From NCBI GenBank assembly GCA_009827215.1, contig WUAJ01000025.1:1-18914 (forward strand): a DNA stretch of 18,914 nucleotides. Direction: 5' to 3'. Below, piece after piece: positions 1 through 7,006 of the stretch (within the stretch, counting starts at the first letter, position 1; the number at the start of each line of letters is the position of its first letter). Source of the stretch: Phycisphaeraceae bacterium (lineage in GTDB: Bacteria > Planctomycetota > Phycisphaerae > Phycisphaerales > UBA1924). The notes under the pieces were generated by a model. It saw only the letters and a program-made list of their open reading frames with translations, made no database searches and was not told the DNA's origin. Position numbers and translations under genes: made by a program.

Positions 1-546
1 GGCAAGCTCATCGGACCTGGTGGCAAGACCATCCGCGCCCTGCAAGACAAGTACTCCGTCAACATCGATGTCGACGACGACGGCAGCGTGATCGTCTCAT
101 CGTCCAACGCGATGAATGTTGAGAAGGCAGAAGCCGAGATCTCCGCGCTGTGCGAGGATGTCAAAGCCGGAACTATCTACGAAGGCAAGGTCGTCTCGAC
201 CAAGGACTTTGGTGCGTTCATCGAGATCGCTCCGGGGACCGACGGCATGTGCCACATCTCCGAACTCGCGCCTGGATATGTCGAGTCCGTTGCAGACATC
301 GTCTCTGTTGGTGACGAAGTTAAGGTCAAGGTCCTGCTCGTGGACGATCAGGGACGCATCAAGCTCTCGATCAAACAGGCAGACCCAGACTGGGAAGAGA
401 AGGAGAAGGCAAGCAAGGCAGAACGAGCCGCGCGTGCTGATTCCGATGATTCCGACGAGGGTGGTGAAGGAGATGACGGCGAACAAAAGAAGAAGCGTCG
501 TCGTCGCCGCCGTTCACGGAAAACCGAGTCATCCTCGGCTGAATAA
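1..546 (+). CDS. pnp: Polynucleotide phosphorylase, C-terminal part (KH + S1 domains), 5' end outside window
   Basis: The reading frame is open from base 1, so only the last 181 residues are present. They start in the KH domain (GPGGKTI, the GxxG RNA-binding loop) and continue into an S1 domain (G-x-V-x-x-x-K-D-F-G-A-F-I-E, then the GMCHISEL block). This KH-S1 order is the standard C-terminus of PNPase, the phosphate-dependent 3'-5' exoribonuclease of mRNA decay; its two RNase PH-like catalytic domains lie off the left edge. After the S1 domain comes an unusual tail of about 50 residues: first acidic (repeated Asp/Glu/Ser), then a cluster of Lys/Arg including six consecutive arginines. Such a tail could bind RNA or a partner protein; that is inference. 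A strong hairpin follows at 579-607. The assignment is secure; the role of the tail is not. Confidence 0.96.
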   Translation, partial: GKLIGPGGKTIRALQDKYSVNIDVDDDGSVIVSSSNAMNVEKAEAEISALCEDVKAGTIYEGKVVSTKDFGAFIEIAPGTDGMCHISELAPGYVESVADIVSVGDEVKVKVLLVDDQGRIKLSIKQADPDWEEKEKASKAERAARADSDDSDEGGEGDDGEQKKKRRRRRRSRKTESSSAE

Positions 547-578
547 GTCCTCGACCGCATTTCAGACATAAGTGAAAA

Positions 579-613
579 CCCCGAATAAATCTTGTATTTG
601 TTCGGGGGTGTTT
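579..613 (+). terminator. Terminator-like hairpin after pnp
   Basis: Bases 579-590 pair with 596-607 to make a 12-base-pair stem (one G-U pair) around a 5-base loop, with four consecutive G-C pairs at the foot. The T-rich stretch after it is short and interrupted (GTGTTT), so termination may be incomplete. It sits 33 bases after the pnp stop and just upstream of the next promoter. Confidence 0.7.
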
Positions 614-639
614 GACGCGCTGAGCGTATCTGGTATGCT
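612..639 (+). promoter_or_regulatory. Sigma-70-type promoter for the cold-shock gene
   Basis: TTGACG (612-617) and TATGCT (634-639) are separated by 16 bases, and a TG two bases upstream of the -10 box (631-632) makes it an extended -10. The predicted start is near 646, leaving a leader of about 100 bases before the cold-shock coding region. The -35 box overlaps the end of the pnp terminator region. Confidence 0.7.
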
Positions 640-645
640 GTACGA

Positions 646-757
646 GTGTTATCGCACCTTGATGGCGATACGCATGCACCCGGACTGTGTGCCTGTCTCG
701 TGGGTAGATCACGGTTGCCGGAGTTAGGAGACCGAGCGTTTGGGCTCGGGGACAGAT
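646..757 (+). promoter_or_regulatory. Long 5' leader of the cold-shock gene with 5'-terminal hairpin
   Basis: Between the predicted transcription start and the coding region are about 110 bases. A 6-base-pair hairpin, TATCGC (650-655) with GCGATA (665-670), lies almost at the 5' end. A clear ribosome-binding site AGGAG is at 726-730. Long structured leaders regulate cspA-type mRNAs in Escherichia coli; whether this one acts that way is inference. Confidence 0.4.
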
Positions 758-1063
758 ATGGGCAACGAAGGCAACACGCTTACTGATATCCAAGGCAATG
801 TAAAGTGGTTTGACCCGCGCAAAGGATTTGGGTTTATTGTCGGGCCGGACGAGCAAGACATCTTTGTTCATTACACAGTCATCGAAGGTGAGGGGTTCCG
901 TGTCCTTGCTGATGGATCTCCTGTCCAATACAGCGCGGAAAACGGCGATAAAGGTTGGCGCGCGACCAAGGTCACCGCTCTTGAATCCAATGAAACCAGC
1001 GATGACTCTGAACCAGAAGTCGTGGTTCCAAAGCGGACCTATTCGCGCACACCTCGTCGTTAA
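758..1063 (+). CDS. Cold-shock-domain protein (CspA family)
   Basis: The protein is about 101 residues and holds one cold-shock domain, an OB fold that binds single-stranded RNA/DNA and melts RNA structure. The start of the fold, GNVKWFD, is followed by RNP1-like KGFGFI and RNP2-like DIFVHY. It is longer than classical Csp proteins (about 70 residues) because of a C-terminal extension ending in a basic Arg/Thr-rich tail. Two starts are possible: ATG at 758 with GGGGA 5 bases upstream, or an in-frame TTG at 740 with a better site, AGGAG, 9 bases upstream; the latter would add six residues. It has its own promoter (612-639) and follows pnp, whose product is also cold-inducible in E. coli. The family is clear; the start is uncertain. 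Confidence 0.92.
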   Translation: MGNEGNTLTDIQGNVKWFDPRKGFGFIVGPDEQDIFVHYTVIEGEGFRVLADGSPVQYSAENGDKGWRATKVTALESNETSDDSEPEVVVPKRTYSRTPRR

Positions 1064-1152
1064 CGAAACTTGAACAATCCTCATCCATGCAAGCACCTCC
1101 CTGAGCAGGTGTTCTATGCTCTTGTCATGATCTACATGGTCGGAGATCAACG

Positions 1153-1992
1153 ATGAATGCACTGCTCTGGGTCATGCTCGGATGCGCGATCGGTGCATTC
1201 ATCTCAGCGATGGTCGCGAGAGTCGCCGTGTCGCGTGCGTCCGCAAGAGCACGCGTGTCCCAGAAGCGAGCACGCTCTGCTGAACGACTCGCAGAGATTG
1301 GATCCATGACCTCGGGACTCGCTCATGAGATCAAGAATCCACTCTCAACCATCGGACTCAACGCACAGCTCTTGGGTGAAGCGATCGAAGATCTCTCAAT
1401 CGACGAACAGGAGAAGGGGCGGATGGGACGCAGGGTCGGAGCGCTCCGAAACGAAACGGATCGGCTTCGGGGGATTCTCGAGGACTTCCTCGAATACGCC
1501 GGAGAACTTCATCTCGACAAACATCCGACCGATCTGAACGACCTGATCGAGCAGCTCGGAGACTTCTTTCATGTTCAGGCGCAATCCAGCGGCGTCCAGA
1601 TCCGCTTGGATCCATCCCCTGTCCCAGTAAATATTGCTATTGATGCGAACCACATCAAGCAAGCCGTGTTGAATCTGATGATCAATGCCGTCAACGCGAT
1701 GAAGGACGATCCCGCCGTAGGCAAAGACCTCATCCTCCGTGTGACCAAGCACCAAGATGACAGCGTCTCGATCCATGTGACCGACACAGGACCTGGGATC
1801 GAGCATGCGGATCAAGAGCGGATCTTCCATCCCTATTTCACGACCAGAGCTTCTGGGACAGGATTGGGACTCCCAACGGCGAGGAGGATTGCAGAAGCTC
1901 ATGGAGGATCTCTAGAACTCCACTCAGAACTCGGGAAGGGATCCGACTTCGCGATTCACCTACCCGCTCCTGTCTCCGAGCAAGCATCATGA
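1153..1992 (+). CDS. Membrane-anchored sensor histidine kinase (NtrB-like core), orphan
   Basis: This 279-residue protein has one N-terminal hydrophobic segment (about residues 3-25), a basic linker, a dimerisation/phosphoacceptor domain with the H-box GLAHEIKNPLS (His58), and a C-terminal GHKL ATPase domain. The ATPase domain shows an N-box (NLMINAVNAM), a G1-box (DTGPGI), an F-box (IFHPYFTT) and a G2-box (GTGLGL). It should autophosphorylate on His58 and pass phosphate to a response regulator, but none is encoded nearby. There is no PAS, HAMP or large extracellular region, so its signal is probably sensed in the membrane or through a partner. The start has GGAG (1141-1144) 8 bases upstream. 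It heads a packed run through queG. Family certain, signal unknown. Confidence 0.93.
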   Translation: MNALLWVMLGCAIGAFISAMVARVAVSRASARARVSQKRARSAERLAEIGSMTSGLAHEIKNPLSTIGLNAQLLGEAIEDLSIDEQEKGRMGRRVGALRNETDRLRGILEDFLEYAGELHLDKHPTDLNDLIEQLGDFFHVQAQSSGVQIRLDPSPVPVNIAIDANHIKQAVLNLMINAVNAMKDDPAVGKDLILRVTKHQDDSVSIHVTDTGPGIEHADQERIFHPYFTTRASGTGLGLPTARRIAEAHGGSLELHSELGKGSDFAIHLPAPVSEQAS

Positions 1993-2096
1993 CCAATCTG
2001 ATCTGTGCTCACTGCTCGCTCTGTGGAGCTCTGGACGATACACTGTCTGATCTAGGAATCACCATTCTCAGGATGAAACAGAGGACCCTGACATGA
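1989..2096 (+). CDS. Possible 35-residue microprotein with a CxxCxxC motif, overlapping both neighbours
   Basis: An ATG at 1989 overlaps the kinase stop codon (ATGA), and the frame ends with a TGA at 2094-2096 that overlaps the ATG of the next gene (ATGA). The frame therefore fills the gap exactly. The product would be 35 residues, with CAHCSLCG near the N-terminus and a basic end (RMKQR). The CxxCxxC spacing could bind a metal or be redox-active. There is no good ribosome-binding site, so it would depend on translational coupling to the kinase gene. A chance open frame of this length is not rare; the double ATGA junction is what makes it worth listing. No family recognised. Confidence 0.35.
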   Translation: MTNLICAHCSLCGALDDTLSDLGITILRMKQRTLT

Positions 2097-2971
2097 AGAT
2101 CGCGTATTCGACAACTGTCTGCCCCGGATGGACGCTGGATCAAGCGATTCAGACCGCTCTGGATCTGGGATACCTCGGACTTGAGATGCGTTCGTTTCTT
2201 GAGCCCCAATCCGCGATGATGTGCGATCCGATGCGGATGGATCCACACGAGATCCGCGCCAAGTTTGAGCACGCCGGGATCACACCGGTCGCTCTGGGGA
2301 CAGGGGTGCGATACGACAAACCGATCTTCCCTCCAGTCATCGGTCACATCTTTGTGAACGCCGAAGAGGGGGTGGAAGAGACCAAGCAGTTCATTGACTT
2401 TGCAGCAAAGGCATCCGTCGATTATGTCCGCGTCTATGGCTACGAACTCCCACGCGCCGAACCCAGAGCGTGGGGACACCGCCGCGTCGGAGAGCGACTG
2501 CAACTCGCGGCGCAAACCGCTCGCAATACAGATTCCATGCTGCTCATCGAGAACGGCGGCTCGTTCGCAAGTGCACAAGACCTGCTCGATCTGATCAACG
2601 CTTTCCCGCATCCGTATCTCGGCGTGTCGTACAACATCCAAGCCGCACAGCAAGCCGGAGAGTGTCCTGTCGAAGGTGTTAAACTGCTCAAGGATCATCT
2701 TCACTGCGTGAAGCTGCTCGATGTGGACAACGAACACCATCCCGTCATGCTCGGAGACGGCGTCCTCCCTTGCCGACAGACAGTCGCGGCGCTCGATGAC
2801 ATGGGATACGGAGGATGGGTCGTCTACAAGTACCCCAAACTCTGGGTACACGAAGACGTTAGAGATCCTCGCGAGGTCCTCAAGCACGCGAGCGATACGC
2901 TCTATGACTGGATGCAAGACGACGGAATGTCGTGCGGCACCGGATGTGAGTGCGACGCCGCGAGCGTGTAA
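2093..2971 (+). CDS. Sugar-phosphate isomerase/epimerase-like TIM-barrel protein (AP-endonuclease 2 superfamily)
   Basis: The 292-residue protein has the pattern of the xylose-isomerase-like TIM barrel: an N-terminal strand MKIAYST, GYLGLEMR for the second strand, LLIENGG (Glu153), and DHLHCVKLLD (His204) followed by the GDG and MGYGGW blocks. Relatives isomerise or epimerise sugars with a divalent metal held by Glu, Asp, His and Glu. Here the usual Asp strand reads GVSYNIQ (Asn181) and the usual final Glu is Lys246 (VVYKYP), so the metal site looks altered. The C-terminus has a small cysteine-rich tail (SCGTGCECD, residues 280-288). AGAGG at 2080-2084 lies 8 bases before the start, and queG follows 8 bases after the stop. 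Fold fairly sure, substrate unknown. Confidence 0.8.
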   Translation: MKIAYSTTVCPGWTLDQAIQTALDLGYLGLEMRSFLEPQSAMMCDPMRMDPHEIRAKFEHAGITPVALGTGVRYDKPIFPPVIGHIFVNAEEGVEETKQFIDFAAKASVDYVRVYGYELPRAEPRAWGHRRVGERLQLAAQTARNTDSMLLIENGGSFASAQDLLDLINAFPHPYLGVSYNIQAAQQAGECPVEGVKLLKDHLHCVKLLDVDNEHHPVMLGDGVLPCRQTVAALDDMGYGGWVVYKYPKLWVHEDVRDPREVLKHASDTLYDWMQDDGMSCGTGCECDAASV

Positions 2972-2979
2972 GATCGCGT

Positions 2980-3939
2980 GTGAGCGATTCGATATCAACA
3001 CAGGTGATTGAGCACGCAAAGCGCCTCGGGTTCGCGCTTGCGGGAGTCGCTGATGTCGATCCATCAAAGTGGGGGGGTCAACTCCGTAGTTGGATCGATC
3101 AAGGCAAGCAAGGCGAGATGGATTGGCTCGCAAACCACACCGATCTCCGGATTCATCCGAATCGCTTAATTGATGATGCTCGATCAATACTCCTCGTCGC
3201 GGATGTCTACGCGAGCAGATCAGGGAACATCGATACTCCACTCAAGCAAGGTCAGGGACGCATCGCTCGTTACGCGCGAGGCAAAGACTACCACAAAGTC
3301 ATGAAGAAACGGCTGATGTCACTCGCCGATGATTTGCGAGCAGATCATCCCGATGCAAAGTTCAAAGTCTTTGTGGATACTGCACCAGTGCTCGAACGCG
3401 AGCTCGCTCATCGTGCCGGACTCGGATGGGTTGGGAAGCACACGCTACTCATTCATCCCAAGATCGGGTCGTACTTCTTCCTCGGCGGGATCGTCACCAC
3501 GCTCGATCTTGTGCCCCCTGCGGATCAGCGCTCAGAAGCCGACCACTGCGGCACGTGTACGCGATGCATCGACGCGTGTCCGACCGATGCGATCACGCCG
3601 TATTCTGTGGATGCTCGCAAGTGCATCTCGTACTTGACGATCGAGCATCGCAGCGATATCAAACCCGAACTCGCTAAGCACATCGGTGATTGGATCTACG
3701 GCTGCGACATCTGCCAAGAAGTCTGTCCGCACAACTCGCCAAAATCAGATGCCCAACCGATCAACGATGCCTACGCGCCGACGCGCGATCGATTCGATCT
3801 GCTTGAAGTGCTCAACTGGTCCGAAGACGACCGCCGAAAAGCGTTCCAAGGCTCCGCGATGAAACGCGCCAAGCTCGACATGATGAAACGCAATGCAAAG
3901 ATTGTGGCACAGAATCAGGGACTCACGCAGGATCAGTGA
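2980..3939 (+). CDS. queG: Epoxyqueuosine reductase QueG
   Basis: QueG catalyses the last step of queuosine synthesis, reducing epoxyqueuosine in tRNA to queuosine with cobalamin and two [4Fe-4S] clusters. The 319-residue product shows the family signature: the N-terminal reductase domain with VDTAPVLER (Asp133 at the catalytic position) and GWVGKHTLLI, then ferredoxin-like cysteines C190-x2-C193-x2-C196-x3-C200 and C242-x2-C245-x3-C249, with C215 in CISYLTIEH. It is the short form, without the C-terminal HEAT-like extension of some homologues. I chose the GTG at 2980, 8 bases after the upstream stop, because an earlier GTG at 2950 would overlap the preceding gene with a poor, basic N-terminus. 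Its 3' end overlaps the convergent membrane-protein gene by 17 bases. No other queuosine genes are in view. Confidence 0.95.
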   Translation: MSDSISTQVIEHAKRLGFALAGVADVDPSKWGGQLRSWIDQGKQGEMDWLANHTDLRIHPNRLIDDARSILLVADVYASRSGNIDTPLKQGQGRIARYARGKDYHKVMKKRLMSLADDLRADHPDAKFKVFVDTAPVLERELAHRAGLGWVGKHTLLIHPKIGSYFFLGGIVTTLDLVPPADQRSEADHCGTCTRCIDACPTDAITPYSVDARKCISYLTIEHRSDIKPELAKHIGDWIYGCDICQEVCPHNSPKSDAQPINDAYAPTRDRFDLLEVLNWSEDDRRKAFQGSAMKRAKLDMMKRNAKIVAQNQGLTQDQ

Positions 3940-5140
3940 GGCGTTTTCCTTTGAGCACAAACGCACCGCAAAGGACAACGACGAATCCCGGCGCGAGCCA
4001 CACGGATTGTCGTTCGATGAATCCCATCCAGAACATTGGAGCCGCGACACCGATTGCGAGCCACATCATCCATCTTTGGAGCGGGACTTGTGTCGAGTGT
4101 GATCGGACAACCCGGTAGAGCATGTACGCCGGGAATACCAGGCCGTAGAAGGTGAGGAAGCAGCGGTACACGATCTCTCCAGCACTGAGTCCGGAATGCC
4201 TGCTCATGTTCGGTACAAGGAATCCCGCGAGTCCGGCGATCAAAGCGACAACAAACAACCCGCGATGTCCAAGCAGCGGATGTGCAGGGAGTGTTGCCAT
4301 CCGATCCAGATGAACGCGGACTGTGAAGATCCACTGGCACAGCAGATGCACAAGTACCCACGCCGCGACCCAAGGCATCGTGATCGACTGGAATCCTCGT
4401 CCCGACATGGCGCTGTAGATCACCCCAGCGTACTGCGTTGTGAGCACGATCATGAGCGCAAAGAAGACACAGAACCCGATCGTGAATCCAAGCCGTCCCG
4501 ATCGTTGTGTGCTCAGATTCTGACGAGCGTGATGGAAGGTAATGTCCAGATAGGGACACAGCAGGAACCCAAAGATCGAGATCGGCACGAACCATACAAC
4601 TCCAGATGAAGATCTCGGGAGTTCCATCATCGAATCAAGTGCAGGCTGCGCTTGCTTGGTGATCAGCAAGGTCACAAGCACCCCTGCACTGACAACCCAG
4701 AGCAACATCGAAAGCTGCGGCGCTTTGCCCATTCGGATCAATCGCCCGCTCGAAAACGCGAATGCGATGACAATCGCGCCAGCGCCGAAGAGGTACTCGT
4801 CGGAAAGCGGCAAAGCTGTGCGAATAAACGAGGTGATCCAGATGATCCAGAACACATGAAAACCAATCGTGATCGCGGAGAACCACCACAAAGCGATCGG
4901 ATGACGCTCGACAAAGCTGACGGACTCCTCGCGTGAGCGGAGCACCCAGCCCATCGCCGCGGCTCCGAGCACATTGGGGATCGCGAATGCGATGAATCCG
5001 GCCCAACCAAAATCACGCAAGAGCAGGATCGGAAAGAACATCCCGATGCACCATGTCCACGAGCATCCGAGGTACGCGCCCCAGAGGATTGGATTGGTCG
5101 TCGTCGGCTGAGAACGGATCAGCGTGCTCTGCTCGCTCAT
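3923..5140 (-). CDS. Polytopic membrane protein, family not recognised
   Basis: The 405-residue product is strongly hydrophobic, with about 11-12 predicted membrane spans starting near residue 20 (the GAYLGCSWTW region) and a second span containing AIPNVLGAAAMGW. That glycine/proline-broken helix recalls LeuT-fold transporters such as sodium:solute symporters, but I see no diagnostic motif and do not assign a substrate. The last span ends shortly before a basic C-terminus. Its start codon overlaps the stop of the upstream gene (ATGA, 5137-5140), so it is translationally coupled to the DUF4442-like gene. It converges on queG with a 17-base overlap, leaving no room for a terminator between them. 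Confidence 0.75.
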   Translation of the reverse strand: MSEQSTLIRSQPTTTNPILWGAYLGCSWTWCIGMFFPILLLRDFGWAGFIAFAIPNVLGAAAMGWVLRSREESVSFVERHPIALWWFSAITIGFHVFWIIWITSFIRTALPLSDEYLFGAGAIVIAFAFSSGRLIRMGKAPQLSMLLWVVSAGVLVTLLITKQAQPALDSMMELPRSSSGVVWFVPISIFGFLLCPYLDITFHHARQNLSTQRSGRLGFTIGFCVFFALMIVLTTQYAGVIYSAMSGRGFQSITMPWVAAWVLVHLLCQWIFTVRVHLDRMATLPAHPLLGHRGLFVVALIAGLAGFLVPNMSRHSGLSAGEIVYRCFLTFYGLVFPAYMLYRVVRSHSTQVPLQRWMMWLAIGVAAPMFWMGFIERQSVWLAPGFVVVLCGAFVLKGKRLTDPA

Positions 5141-5877
5141 GCCTTCTTCGTCCCGCGGAGTTTCTTCGCTTTGTGGTGCGCCTTGGGGGTCACGTGGAAG
5201 GTCGCCGTGCAGCGTCCGACCCGCTTGGGTTTGGCGGGTTTGGAGTTCGGATCATCCACCTCGTCCACGAGTTTCTTCTCGCTCATCGGGACGAGGACCT
5301 GGACGATGTCCATGCGGATCGTGATGTTGAACTCTTCCCCAGTCGCAACGAGCGCGTGGATGTCCTCGAGCGGGGTCATCCGGTATTCTGCCGGGCCGTG
5401 ACACGGACGCAAGAACTTGTATTCGAGATGCTTACAGACCACGGTGTAGTCGCCGCCGCAGACGCTGAAGACGTAGTTCCCGCCCGCGATCTCGGAGTTT
5501 CCGAGGAGTGCGGCGCCCGCCATCGCGCTGTACCAGTTCTTGTTGAATCTGCGGAACGGGAGCGTCGCTCGATATGTGTTCTCGTCCTGAGACATCTTGA
5601 TCCCAGAGCGGAACGCGTACGGCAACCAGATCATCGAGCAGACACGATTCCAGAAGTTGTTCCGCGTCGAGAGCTTCGAGATCCATGCTTCGAGACGCTC
5701 AAACAGGGTCCGCTTGGTCTTGGGGACCTTGGTCGGGCCGGGCTTTGGTTTCGCTTCCGCAGTCGATCCCGCCGCCTCGGATTCTGCTGCTTTGGATCCT
5801 GTATCGACAGGAGTCTCCGCTTGCTCCGCGGCTTCGTTCGTCGTGTCCTGGATTGGAGGCGTGGTCTCAGTGCTCAT
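5137..5877 (-). CDS. DUF4442/hotdog-fold-like protein with charged tails
   Basis: The product has 246 residues. The first 50 or so are low-complexity and rich in Glu, Ala, Thr and Pro; the core from about residue 65 to 195 resembles DUF4442, a hotdog-fold family related to PaaI-type thioesterases (LPYAFRSGIKM, then YRATLPFRRFNKNWYSAMAG, then ALLGNSEIAGGNYV). The C-terminus is very basic (many Lys/His). Hotdog proteins of this type often bind acyl-CoA or acyl groups, but activity here is not shown by the sequence. It lies 49 bases after the MBL-hydrolase gene, and its stop overlaps the start of the membrane-protein gene, so these three are probably one operon. The family call rests on the central motif pattern only. 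Confidence 0.6.
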   Translation of the reverse strand: MSTETTPPIQDTTNEAAEQAETPVDTGSKAAESEAAGSTAEAKPKPGPTKVPKTKRTLFERLEAWISKLSTRNNFWNRVCSMIWLPYAFRSGIKMSQDENTYRATLPFRRFNKNWYSAMAGAALLGNSEIAGGNYVFSVCGGDYTVVCKHLEYKFLRPCHGPAEYRMTPLEDIHALVATGEEFNITIRMDIVQVLVPMSEKKLVDEVDDPNSKPAKPKRVGRCTATFHVTPKAHHKAKKLRGTKKA

Positions 5878-5926
5878 GGCTGCTCAGAAGTATAGATCGG
5901 AAATGACCATCCAGCGTTGCCAAAGC

Positions 5927-6925
5927 TCATGCATTGACAAGCTCGAACCACCCAGAATCCGTGTTCTTGACCGTATAGAGCGGATTCCCCGGCTCGTGGT
6001 CGAGCAGCAGCGTCCAGCCGTGCTCCGCGGCTTCGCTCAGGAACCAGTGCTTGGTGATCATCGAGGTATACGGCTCCACATCGTACGAGAGCGAGTACGC
6101 CTGTCCCAAGTGGTAATGCGTCGGCATCACATCGGGAGTGAACACGATCGTCCGCCCCTCAGTGTCCTCGAACTGCACCGCCTGCTGACCCCAGGTGTGT
6201 CCCGGAACGAGGAACACCTTGATCCCAGGGAGCACCTCCGTCATCCGCTCAGACGCGGTCGATTTGGGCATCTCGCCCTTCGAGGGCTTGCGATTGAGCG
6301 GGAACGGACGAGGCGAGTCGATAAGACGCAAGCGAGCGCGTCCGCCTTCAAGCGGCATCCGCTCGTCCTCAAACGGCAGGATGTGATCGCGGTAGTAGGT
6401 CCGCGTCATCACCGCATCGTTGTTGCGAGCATCGACCCACTCGCGGCGTTGAACAATCAACTCCGCGTTGGGGAAGGTGAACATGACCTCGTTGCAATTT
6501 CCAGACGCGGCGCCGTCTTTGGTCGCGATCCAGTCCGCTTCCTCACCATCGCGAGCACGGCGCGTCAGACCCCCGGCATGATCGAAGTGGAGGTGTGAGA
6601 CAATCGTCGCTTCGATATCCGCCGGATCGACTCCAGCGCCCTGAACCTCAGACTCAACGGTGCGTCCGTCGAGTCCGAAGATGCTGGACATCTTCTCGTC
6701 GAGCTTGTCGCCTGTCCCCGCTTCGATGAGGTAGCGGTGGGGCTTTCCGGTCTCAGGATCGACCTCTTCGGATTCGAGGAGCACGCAGTTGTGCATCAGC
6801 TCGATCCGGTTCTTGTCATCCGGCTCAAGCGTGCGTGTCCAGACCACGCGCGGGATGATCCCGAACATCCCTCCGCCGTCGAGGAGGAAACGAGAAGCAC
6901 GAAGAAGTGTCCATTTGTATCGCAT
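5927..6925 (-). CDS. Metallo-beta-lactamase-fold hydrolase
   Basis: The 332-residue protein carries the full MBL metal site: HLHFDH (His111, His113, Asp115, His116), GHTWG for the next His, FTPD for the bridging Asp and LLLDHE for the last His. This makes it a probable di-zinc hydrolase of the glyoxalase II/lactonase-like group. The long insert between the first and second metal motifs and the conserved GHTWGQQ resemble quorum-quenching lactonases and related hydrolases, but the substrate is not readable. I chose ATG at 6925; an in-frame TTG at 6931 is also possible. Neither has a visible ribosome-binding site, and the GAPDH terminator ends only 25 bases upstream, so its promoter is unclear. 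It probably heads an operon with the two genes after it. Confidence 0.88.
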   Translation of the reverse strand: MRYKWTLLRASRFLLDGGGMFGIIPRVVWTRTLEPDDKNRIELMHNCVLLESEEVDPETGKPHRYLIEAGTGDKLDEKMSSIFGLDGRTVESEVQGAGVDPADIEATIVSHLHFDHAGGLTRRARDGEEADWIATKDGAASGNCNEVMFTFPNAELIVQRREWVDARNNDAVMTRTYYRDHILPFEDERMPLEGGRARLRLIDSPRPFPLNRKPSKGEMPKSTASERMTEVLPGIKVFLVPGHTWGQQAVQFEDTEGRTIVFTPDVMPTHYHLGQAYSLSYDVEPYTSMITKHWFLSEAAEHGWTLLLDHEPGNPLYTVKNTDSGWFELVNA

Positions 6926-6949
6926 GTGCAAGCGTAGGTTCGGCGCATG

Positions 6950-6977
6950 AAAAAACCGCTCGCAGATGCGCGAGCGG
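6950..6977 (-). terminator. Intrinsic terminator of the GAPDH gene
   Basis: Read on the minus strand, CCGCTCGC (6977-6970) pairs with GCGAGCGG (6963-6956) across a 6-base loop, followed directly by six T residues (6955-6950). This is a textbook rho-independent terminator 30 bases after the GAPDH stop. Confidence 0.93.
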
Positions 6978-7006
6978 CTTGAGAAATCGGAAATGATCCG
7001 GACGCT

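Noticed and set aside
1090..1112. Hairpin CACCT/AGGTG between the cold-shock and kinase genes as a terminator
   Set aside because: The stem is only five strong base pairs (seven with weak pairs), the loop is eight bases and no T run follows, so it does not meet the standard of the other terminators.
371..1162. 263-codon open frame on the minus strand opposite the pnp end and the cold-shock gene
   Set aside because: It runs through a terminator, a promoter and two clear plus-strand genes, and its translation has no recognisable features.
2009..3241. 410-codon open frame on the minus strand
   Set aside because: It lies opposite the isomerase-like gene and queG, whose protein motifs are unmistakable. 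Its translation shows no domain pattern and reflects the codon bias of the opposite strand.
5597..6598. 333-codon plus-strand frame opposite the MBL hydrolase and DUF4442-like genes
   Set aside because: The minus-strand products carry clear family motifs; this translation is Arg/His/Leu-rich noise.
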